Source: Planctomycetota bacterium (GTDB taxonomy: Bacteria; Planctomycetota; B15-G4; JADJEK01). From it: a DNA stretch of 34,010 bases. The translations under genes were made by a program, and so were the position numbers. Within the stretch, counting starts at the first letter, position 1. Each line of letters opens with the position of its first letter. A model generated the notes under the pieces. That model saw nothing but the letters and a program-made list of their open reading frames with translations. It was not told the DNA's origin and did not search any database. The stretch is from assembly GCA_016213895.1 (NCBI GenBank), contig JACQZJ010000141.1:1-34010 (forward strand), given 5' to 3'. This document shows positions 10,411-20,012 of this stretch, one piece after another.

Positions 10411-11051
10411 TTCTCCAGGTCCTCCGCCTTCGGGTTCTGCGAGCGCTGCAGCGCGCGCACGTAGTGGACGATGGCCCACCTCTCCCGCGGCGAGAACTTG
10501 TCCGCATACGACGGCATCTTGTTCTGCCCCCGGCTGATGATGTGGAAGATCCTCCCGTCCTTGAAGGCGCGGGCCGAGTCCGTGTGCAGCGAGGGCGGCG
10601 CCGGGAAGCGCTCCGGGCCGATGATGGGCCCGTTGGCGTAGCCCTCCTTGCCGTGACAGGTCCAGCAGTAGTAGTTGAAGTGCTTCTCCCCTTCATCGAC
10701 CGCCGCCAGCGTGGCCGGAAGCGGATTCGCCAGGCTCTCCTCGGCGAGCTTCGCCGTGGCCTCGTCCTTGCCTTCCAGGTGGTACGGGTAGTAGTCCATG
10801 GGCATGGACCGCGCCGCCGGCGGCCTCTCGACGATGCGCGCCTCGCCCTCGAACCAGCCGTAGTACCCCTGCGCCTTGCCCTTGGGCTGCACGGCCATGT
10901 CGTTCAGGATGTCCAGGTAGGGCAGCGCCAGCACGCCGAGGGGAACGGCGAAGGCGGCCGCCACCACGGCGACGAGGAAGGCCTTGAACCAGGCCGGCGA
11001 GAAGCGCGGCGACCAGTTGCGCAGCCGGTTCTGCATGCTGCCCGGAGTCAT
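10407..11051 (-). CDS. actE: Alternative complex III subunit E (monoheme cytochrome c)
   Basis: A 214-residue membrane-anchored cytochrome c. A single hydrophobic segment (about residues 24-45) precedes the periplasmic domain, which has one heme-binding site, CWTCH at 129-133, and a Met ligand in NKMPSY at 179. The C-terminal helix ends RERWAIVHYVRALQ. In ACIII ActE relays electrons from the ActA/ActB side to the oxidase. The ATG at 11051 overlaps the actD stop by four bases (ATGA), as does its own stop with actF. I see no lipobox at the N-terminus, so it seems anchored by the helix here. Confidence 0.94.
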   Translation of the reverse strand: MTPGSMQNRLRNWSPRFSPAWFKAFLVAVVAAAFAVPLGVLALPYLDILNDMAVQPKGKAQGYYGWFEGEARIVERPPAARSMPMDYYPYHLEGKDEATAKLAEESLANPLPATLAAVDEGEKHFNYYCWTCHGKEGYANGPIIGPERFPAPPSLHTDSARAFKDGRIFHIISRGQNKMPSYADKFSPRERWAIVHYVRALQRSQNPKAEDLEK

Positions 11052-11611
11052 ATGAGCGATCCGTCCTCCTCCCGCTCGTACAACGGCCGCACCTCCCGGC
11101 AGCCAGAGCGCGCGAGCAGCGCCGCCGCCTCCTGCTCGGCGAAGAGGCGGTCCTCCTGGCGCAGCACCACGGCGAACCGATCGCTCGTCACCAAACGCAT
11201 GACGTCCGAGTCATGCAGCGGAGAATGCCAGCGGCCGAGCCGGCACAAGACGAGGACGCAGCACACGGTCGCGAGCGCGGAAAAGAGCACGAACAGCTCG
11301 AACACGATCGGCACGAAGGCCGGCCACGAATAGAGCGGCTTGCCGCCGATGCGCACCGGGTAGTCCACCGCGCTCATCCACCACTGCATGAGAAGCGCGA
11401 CGCCGGCGCCGGCGAAGCCCGCGGCCAGGCAGATCGCCGGGATCGGTGAGGCCTTGAGTCCCATGGCGCGGTCCAGGCCGTGCACCGGATAGGGCGTGTG
11501 GCAGTCCCATTCGCGATAGCCGGCGGCGCGCACCGCGCTCGCGGCGCGCAGCAGGGACTCCACGTCGTCGCACAGGCCCACCACGCCGGCCAGGTTCCGC
11601 CCCTCAGCCAT
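11048..11611 (-). CDS. actD: Alternative complex III subunit D (DUF3341)
   Basis: A 187-residue protein matching the DUF3341/ActD layout: a cytoplasmic start that reads like a predictive-sensor fold (GLCDDVESLLRAASAVRAAG), the conserved CHTPYPVHGLD segment, then two helices (about 55-78 and 98-125) separated by a GGKPLYSWPAFVPI loop. The GGKP...WPAF signature is typical of ActD. It has no cofactor motif and helps assemble the membrane arm. The ATG at 11611 overlaps actC by 8 bases. Confidence 0.94.
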   Translation of the reverse strand: MAEGRNLAGVVGLCDDVESLLRAASAVRAAGYREWDCHTPYPVHGLDRAMGLKASPIPAICLAAGFAGAGVALLMQWWMSAVDYPVRIGGKPLYSWPAFVPIVFELFVLFSALATVCCVLVLCRLGRWHSPLHDSDVMRLVTSDRFAVVLRQEDRLFAEQEAAALLARSGCREVRPLYEREEDGSLI

Positions 11612-13012
11612 GGCCGTCCCCTCCCGGCCGCGCTCCTTGCCGCGCCCGCGGCTGGCTGCCCGGCAGAATGGCCTTGGTCTCGGCCAGGGAAACCGCGGGC
11701 AGGAAGCGCGCGAAGAGGAGCATGAGCGTCAGGAAGACGCCGATGCTCCCAACGAACAGGCTGACGTCCACCCACGTCGGCGAGAACACGTCCCAGCTCG
11801 ACGGCAGGTAGTCGCGATGCAGGCTGGTCACCACGATCACGAAACGCTCGAACCACATGCCGACGTTGACCAGGATGACGACCGGATAGAGCAACAAGAC
11901 CGTGCGCCGCACCTTGCGGATCCACAGCACCTGCGGGATCACCACGTTGCACGCCACCATCGTCCAGTAGGCCCAGGCGTAATGCCCGAACGCGCGGTTC
12001 ACGAACACGTAGCGCTCGTACGCCGCCCCGCTGTACCAGGCGATGAACACCTCCGTGGCGTACGCGTAGCCCACCATCAGGGACGTGGCGATGATGATGC
12101 GGTTCATCACGTCCAGGTGGTCCTCGGTGACCACGTGCTCCAGGCGGAAGAACTTGCGCATGATGACGATCAGGGTGGCCACCATGGCGAAGCCCGAGAA
12201 GATGGCGCCCGCCACGAAGTAGGGCGGGAAGATCGTGGCATGCCAGCCCGGGATCACCGAGGTCGCGAAGTCGAACGACACGACGCTGTGCACGCTCAAG
12301 ACCAGCGGCGTGGACAGTCCGGCGAAGAGCAAGTAAGCCTTCTCGTAGTGGCTCCACGCCCGGTTCGAGCCCTGCCATCCCAGGCTGAGGATGCCGTAGA
12401 TCGTCCGGCGCAGGCCGTGGCGCGCGCGGTCCCGCACCGTTGCCAGGTCCGGCAGGAGCCCGGTGTACCAGAAGAGGAACGACACCGTGCCGTAGGTAGA
12501 GACGGCGAACACGTCCCAGAGCAGGGGAGAGCGGAAGTTCACCCAGATGCCGTTCGCGTTCGGCAGGGGCAGGAGCCAGTAGGCCAGCCAGGGGCGGCCG
12601 GTGTGCACCAGCGGGAACTGCAGGGCGCAGATCACGGCGAAGACGGTCATGGCCTCGGCGAAGCGCGCGATCGCGGTGCGCCAGCGCTGGCGCAGCAGGA
12701 AGAGGATCGCGCTGATGAGCGTGCCGGCGTGACCGATGCCGATCCAGAAGACGAAGTTGGTGATGTCCCAGGCCCAGCCGACCGGGTTGTTGTTGCCCCA
12801 GGCGCCGATGCCGGTGAAGACTGTATGCAGGAAGGCATAGACGAAAAGCGCCGCCAGCAACCCGGTGCACGAGATCGCGATCCACCAGCGCCGCGTGGGG
12901 AAGGACTCGAGCGGACGGTTGATGTCGTCCTCGAGCTTCCTGAAGTCGACCTCGCCGAGCACCAGGGGCCCGGCCTCGAGCGAGGACACCGCCACGACCG
13001 CGCTCTCCGGCG

Positions 13013-13016
<4 letters not shown>
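11604..13016 (-). CDS. actC: Alternative complex III subunit C (NrfD/PsrC-like quinol-oxidising subunit)
   Basis: A 470-residue membrane protein of the NrfD/PsrC family with about ten helices. The N-terminus (DFRKLEDDINRPLESFPTR) and the helix beginning GIGHAGTLISAILFLLRQRWR are typical of ActC. ActC carries the main quinol-binding site and donates electrons to the iron-sulfur centres of ActB. The ATG at 13016 overlaps the actB stop (ATGA); the 70 codons of open frame upstream are the actB shadow. Confidence 0.95.
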
Positions 13017-15934
<2,918 letters not shown>

Positions 15935-15959
15935 GGCTCGCTTCCGCTCCGGGCGCTCT

Positions 15960-16553
15960 TCATCGATGGCACGTCGAGCAATGAATGGGCGCTCGCGTCT
16001 TCTGCCACGGGGGGCTGCCCGCGGGCGGCGGCTCCATGTGGCAGTCCAGGCCCCATCTCATCTTGAGGGAGTACACGCGCTCGACGCGGTCCATGGTCTC
16101 CACCTTGCCGTGGCAGTCCACGCAGTCGAGCTTCGCTGCCGCCGTCAAGTGCCGGCTGTGGTCGAAGTAGACGAAGTCGGCCAGGTCGTAGACCTTCTCC
16201 CAAGGGATCGGCGTCTTCTCCTCCCAGTACTTCAAGAGCTTCTGGATGTTGGCTTTGACCGCGCCGCGCGCGTCCTTGGTCTGGATCTCCGTGTGGCACT
16301 TCATGCATGTGGAGGTCGGCGGGATGGTGGCGTGCGCCGACTGCTCGGCCCGCGAATGACAGTAAATGCACTCGATCTTGAACTGGCCGGCCATGATCGC
16401 ATGGGAAAACTCGATGGGCTGGGCGGGCTGATAGCCGATCTCCAGGTTGGCGGGCCAGAGCGCGTACGTGCCGAAGGAGACGCCGATCGTCAGGGACGAG
16501 ACGACCACCGCCGCGGCGATGTAGATGCGTCGCTCGAACTTCCTGGTGAACAT
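15960..16553 (-). CDS. actA: Alternative complex III subunit A (multiheme cytochrome c, one heme motif degenerate)
   Basis: A 197-residue cytochrome with one N-terminal membrane helix (about residues 9-33) and a periplasmic multiheme domain. Four full CxxCH motifs are seen: CIYCH 62-66, CMKCH 83-87, CVDCH 144-148 and CSTCH 192-196 at the extreme C-terminus. A fifth site reads GLDCH at 168-172; ActA is normally pentaheme and this site is usually CxxCH, so its first Cys is replaced by Gly. I placed the start at the ATG at 16553, giving MFTRKFERR; an in-frame TTG eight codons upstream is possible, and neither has a strong ribosome binding site. The 76-base gap to the radical SAM gene shows no obvious promoter. 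Confidence 0.93.
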   Translation of the reverse strand: MFTRKFERRIYIAAAVVVSSLTIGVSFGTYALWPANLEIGYQPAQPIEFSHAIMAGQFKIECIYCHSRAEQSAHATIPPTSTCMKCHTEIQTKDARGAVKANIQKLLKYWEEKTPIPWEKVYDLADFVYFDHSRHLTAAAKLDCVDCHGKVETMDRVERVYSLKMRWGLDCHMEPPPAGSPPWQKTRAPIHCSTCHR

Positions 16554-16629
16554 CGACTCGACACGCCGCCGGCACAACGTCCGCCGCGCACGCCCGGAGC
16601 GCGCGGCGGACCGGCGGTCCTTCCTTGCG

Positions 16630-18150
16630 TCAGGTGGCCGCCGCTTCCGCCTCCGCCTTCTCGTACTTGTCCGCGATCCTGCGCATGGTCTCCTTGCGGT
16701 AGAAGCACCACGAGCAGAACGGCACGGTCTTCAGCTCCTCGGTGTCCGGATCGAGGTAGGCGAACTCGACCGAGCAGCCCTCGAGGCGCGCCGATTCGAT
16801 GGAGTGCGGCTCCTCGAAGGGCAGGATCACCGCGAGCAGCGAGTCCTTGATCATCGTGTGGGCAAGAACCTGCTTCTTCAGGCTGCCGCCGCCGACCACG
16901 CCGGCCAGGATCTTGACCACGCCCCAGAACGGGCTGCCGCCGAAGATCTTCCGCAGGTCGAGCGCGCCGAGCAGCATGCCGCCGAACGTCTTCAGCACCA
17001 GCAGGCGGCCGCGCCAGCGCTGCAAAAAGCGTCCGGGATCGAGCCGATCCAGCGCCGGGTTGACCTTGCGCGCGCGCACCACGAAATCCTCGGCCAGCTC
17101 GTCGAGCGGGCGCTTCAAGTAGGCGCTCGGCGCGTGATAGCGCTCGCCGTCCGAGTAGAAGTAGGTGAACGACTCGCAGTTCGGATGCACGCCGCCGAAG
17201 CGCAGGCGGTGCTTGCCGAAGAACTTGTACGCCGGCTCCATCATGCCCGAGATGCCGGCCGGGATGAACTCGACCTTGTCGGGCATGGCCGCGGCGACGA
17301 TCTTCTCGGCGTCCTCGGGCGTGGTCATCTCGGCGCGCTCGTACTCCCCTTCCTTCCACATCTCGGTGAGCGGCAGGAAGTTGAAGCGCTTGATGATGGC
17401 CCGGTGCTGGTGCACGAAGGCGATCAGGTCTTTCATGTGCCGTTCGTTGAGCGAGCGCGCGACCGTGCACGCCACCGTGTGGCGCAGCTTGCTGTGCTTG
17501 GCGAGGTTCTTGAACGCCTCGAGCTTCTTCTCGTAGGCCGCGGCGCTGCCGCGCATGCGGCGGTAGATCTCCGGGTCGAGCCCGTCGAAGGCGATGAGGA
17601 GGTGCGTCTTGGTCTCGCACAGCCTCTTGCAGAACTCCTCGTCCGCGAGCTTCAGCACGTTGCTCGCCATGGTGAGCGGCAAGCCCAGGCGATCGGCCAT
17701 GGCGATGATCTCGAAGAGGTCCTTGCGCATGGTCGGCTCGCCGCCGAAGAGCTGGACCCGGGGCTTCTGCTTCCATGTCGCCAGCTTCTCGAAGATCTTC
17801 TCGAAGTAGGAGAGCGGCGGATGGAACTCGAAGCCCATCCCTGGGATGTTGGCGATGCAGATCGGGCAGTTCAGGTTGCAGCGGTTCGTGACGTCCAGGA
17901 AGATCAGGCGCGGGTGGTGGTCGATCGCGCAGTGGTCGCACTTCAGCGAGCAGGAGATCTTGGCGTCGGGATCGTAGTGGTAGATCTCCCGCTTGCGCCG
18001 CCACACCGCGGCGTCGTTGCTCACCAGGCCGTCGTTGTCGCCGCAGTCGGGGCAGTGCTTGCGCAGGAAGACCTTGCCGTCGAGGATGACGTGCTCGGCG
18101 GGAACGCGCTTCTCGCACCCGCTGCACACCCCGGTGTTGATGGCTGCCAT
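16630..18150 (-). CDS. Radical SAM protein of the Tes/MJ0619-like type
   Basis: A 506-residue protein. The N-terminus has two CxxC pairs (C9/C12 and C33/C36) around a short strand region, as in the rubredoxin-like part of Tes-type enzymes. A Cys group at 67, 71 and 74 (CSLKCDHC) precedes the radical SAM motif CNLNCPIC (C91, C95, C98) within FLDVTNRCNLNCPIC. GGEPT at 136-140 is the SAM-binding motif. The C-terminus has further Cys (ESFTYFYSD region; FCSWCFYRKE), possible auxiliary cluster ligands. Relatives include tetraether lipid synthase and MJ0619-like methylases; I infer the class, not the substrate. The ATG at 18150 has GGAGG 7 bases upstream. It lies 76 bases ahead of actA on the same strand and may head the respiratory transcript. 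Confidence 0.85.
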   Translation of the reverse strand: MAAINTGVCSGCEKRVPAEHVILDGKVFLRKHCPDCGDNDGLVSNDAAVWRRKREIYHYDPDAKISCSLKCDHCAIDHHPRLIFLDVTNRCNLNCPICIANIPGMGFEFHPPLSYFEKIFEKLATWKQKPRVQLFGGEPTMRKDLFEIIAMADRLGLPLTMASNVLKLADEEFCKRLCETKTHLLIAFDGLDPEIYRRMRGSAAAYEKKLEAFKNLAKHSKLRHTVACTVARSLNERHMKDLIAFVHQHRAIIKRFNFLPLTEMWKEGEYERAEMTTPEDAEKIVAAAMPDKVEFIPAGISGMMEPAYKFFGKHRLRFGGVHPNCESFTYFYSDGERYHAPSAYLKRPLDELAEDFVVRARKVNPALDRLDPGRFLQRWRGRLLVLKTFGGMLLGALDLRKIFGGSPFWGVVKILAGVVGGGSLKKQVLAHTMIKDSLLAVILPFEEPHSIESARLEGCSVEFAYLDPDTEELKTVPFCSWCFYRKETMRRIADKYEKAEAEAAAT

Positions 18151-18261
18151 GCTTGCGCCTCCAGACCGTCCGCCTCATGGACCGCGGCCGCCGGTCCCCG
18201 CCCGGCGAAGACCCGCTTCCCAGCGCCTATCTCACGGCGCTGAAACGCTTTGAATAGCACA

Positions 18262-18287
18262 ACCGCCCGGGGCGGTCAGGCGTTTTT
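18262..18287. terminator. Hairpin followed by a T-run (candidate terminator)
   Basis: ACCGCC at 18262-18267 pairs with GGCGGT at 18271-18276 around a 3-base loop, and five T follow at 18283-18287 on the + strand. An outer AAACGC/GCGTTT repeat brackets it. No + strand gene ends here, so a terminator role is doubtful; on the minus strand it could be part of the leader or promoter of the radical SAM gene. Confidence 0.25.
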
Positions 18288-18362
18288 CTGCCGGACGAAA
18301 GGCCCGCGGCCCCGACCCTGGCGCGAGACAGGCATCGTAGAGGCAGCCCCGCGCCGCGCAAC

Positions 18363-18383
18363 CCTCCCCGGGGGGCCGGGAGG
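18363..18383 (-). terminator. GC-rich hairpin 3' of the lipoprotein gene
   Basis: CCTCCCCGG at 18363-18371 pairs with CCGGGAGG at 18376-18383, with one bulged C and a GGGG loop. It lies about 235 bases after the lipoprotein stop and lacks a T-tract, so it may be only a structured 3' end. Confidence 0.2.
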
Positions 18384-18617
18384 CCGCTCGCCAGCCCCGC
18401 GTGCCCGCGGCGCAACGCCCCACGGGGGCCGAGCCGGCCCCTCCTGCCGGCCGCGTCGGCGGCTGCGCCGGCGACACCTTCAGTGTCAGCGTCTTCGAGA
18501 TCCCCGCCCGCGGTGCACGCTTCTCCGTGAGCTTCCGCACGCACCCCGCAGCCGGTGGCCGCGCGGCGCTCCGCCGCGGCGGCCTCCGTCACCCGCCTCA
18601 GACGCGCCCGCCCGAGA

Positions 18618-19913
18618 TCACGTTTCCGCCGTGGGGAAGGGAATGCGCCAGATCCCCTCCATGAAACCCCGGTTCGACACGAAGTAGATGTACTTGCCGT
18701 CCGGCGACACGATGGGGTAGTCGTCCTCGGAGCCATTCGTGGTGAGCTGCCGCAGGCCCGTGCCGTCCGCCCTGATGATCCAGACGTCGTAGTTCGCCAC
18801 GTCCCGGTTGTCCTTGCCCACGTCCGAGGCGAACACGAGGTGCTGGCCGTCCGGGCTCCAAGACGGGTTCTTCTTGCCGTCCTTGTTCACCGCCTCGGAC
18901 GTCAACTGCACCGGGTTCTGCCCGCCCGCGGGCACCACCCATAGCTGCTGATCCTCGCCGATGTAGGCGATGGACTCGCCGTTCCCGGACACGGCGGACA
19001 TGCTCCCCACGCGAAGCTGCGTCGGGTATTCGTTCACGCCGCCGATGGACCAGATCTGCCGCACGCCCTGCGCGCCGCCCTGGTAGCGCGGCAGGAAGGT
19101 GAAGGAGAGCAGCCCGTTGTTCGCCAGCGACGGCTGGTAGTTCGCCCCCTCGGCGGTTTGCCGGATGACGGCGATTCCCCCGGTCTTCTCGGTCGAGATC
19201 CGGAACAGGTCCGGCTTGTCGAACTGCATCCTGTTGGAGTTGAACACCAGGTGGCGGCCATCCGCGCTGCAGCAGGGATTCGCGTCGAGCCACTGGCCGC
19301 TCGTGACCTGCGTGATGCCTCCCCCGGTCACGCGCACCGACCGGATGTTGGCCATGATCTTCTCGCGCCCCTGTGCGTCCTTGATCTCCTCGGCCAGCGA
19401 GAAGTACATCGTCTGAGCGTCGGGCGCCATCGTCAGACCGAGAGCCGACTGTCCTTCGCCCAGGCGGACCACGCTCGACGCCGCCATCCCCTCCCGCTCG
19501 ATATCCTCGACCCAGGAGCGCACCCGCTTCGTTTCCAGCGCGTAGCCCTTCTCCGGCGACACCACCAGGACGTGGCGCGGGATCTCCTTCACGACCTCTG
19601 GCTCGAGAGTGACGTCCAGCGAGGTGCGCCCATCCTCGCCCCTGATGGACACCGTCTTGGCTTCGTGTCCCGCGAGCGAAAACTCGACGTTGTAGAGCGT
19701 CGGGCCATCCGCGGCCCTGTCACCGAACAGGAACGAGTAGGTGAACGGAGTCACGCCCACGCGGAAGTCACGCGGTCCATTTGCATTCGCCGTCACCTTC
19801 ACCGTGGCGCCGGTTGGGTGCGAGGTCAGACTGACCACCCTCGTGGTGGTGGTGCTGCACCCCGCGAAAAACAACATGGCCGCCGCGGCCGCAGACGCTC
19901 TCATCACCCTCAT
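18618..19913 (-). CDS. Lipoprotein with PEGA domain and TolB-like beta-propeller
   Basis: A 431-residue predicted lipoprotein. The N-terminus is hydrophobic and ends in a lipobox (FAGC, Cys19). Residues about 26-105 form a PEGA-like domain (SLTSHPTGATVKV...GVTPFTYSF). Residues about 150-430 contain PD40/WD40-like repeats as in TolB, for example NPSWSPDGQHLVFASD and DYPIVSPDGKYIYFVSNRG. Such propellers usually bind proteins or envelope polymers; the target is unknown. The ATG at 19913 has GGAAGGA 7 bases upstream, with a second in-frame ATG three codons on. It follows the beta-helix gene by about 100 bases, separated by a strong hairpin, so the two are probably separate units. Confidence 0.88.
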   Translation of the reverse strand: MRVMRASAAAAAMLFFAGCSTTTTRVVSLTSHPTGATVKVTANANGPRDFRVGVTPFTYSFLFGDRAADGPTLYNVEFSLAGHEAKTVSIRGEDGRTSLDVTLEPEVVKEIPRHVLVVSPEKGYALETKRVRSWVEDIEREGMAASSVVRLGEGQSALGLTMAPDAQTMYFSLAEEIKDAQGREKIMANIRSVRVTGGGITQVTSGQWLDANPCCSADGRHLVFNSNRMQFDKPDLFRISTEKTGGIAVIRQTAEGANYQPSLANNGLLSFTFLPRYQGGAQGVRQIWSIGGVNEYPTQLRVGSMSAVSGNGESIAYIGEDQQLWVVPAGGQNPVQLTSEAVNKDGKKNPSWSPDGQHLVFASDVGKDNRDVANYDVWIIRADGTGLRQLTTNGSEDDYPIVSPDGKYIYFVSNRGFMEGIWRIPFPTAET

Positions 19914-19954
19914 CGCTCGATCCTTCCGTTCACTTTCGTCCTCTTCGACGTCCT

Positions 19955-20001
19955 CCGCGTCCCCCGGCGGCCGGCGCGCGCCCGCCGCCGGGAAGACGCG
20001 G
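19955..20001 (-). terminator. Long GC-rich hairpin after the beta-helix gene
   Basis: CCGCGTC (19955-19961) pairs with GACGCGG (19995-20001), and CCCGGCGGC (19963-19971) with GCCGCCGGG (19984-19992). Only one C on the left and two A on the right are unpaired. The 12-base loop can itself form a GGCG/CGCC stem. It starts 12 bases beyond the beta-helix stop, as an intrinsic terminator would, but has no T-tract. A terminator or RNA-stabilising 3' structure is likely. Confidence 0.5.
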
Positions 20002-20012
20002 CGCCCTTGAGT

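Larger units (their letters stand above)
18151..18617. other. Intergenic region with hairpins, no convincing gene
   Basis: About 470 bases between the radical SAM start and the end of the lipoprotein gene. It should contain the terminator of the lipoprotein gene and the promoter of the respiratory cluster. Two hairpins are visible (listed separately). Several frames are open on both strands, but their predicted proteins are Arg/Pro/Gly-rich and lack ribosome binding sites. A weak minus-strand promoter candidate is CTGACC, a 17-base spacer, then TATTCA, at roughly 18251-18279. Confidence 0.5.

Noticed and set aside
18232-18540. Minus-strand frame of 102 codons and overlapping + strand frames in the intergenic region
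   Set aside because: The minus frame starts with a GTG lacking a ribosome binding site; the + frame contains a protein-like stretch (DTFSVSVFEIPARG), but its surroundings are Arg/Pro-rich and no start is supported.
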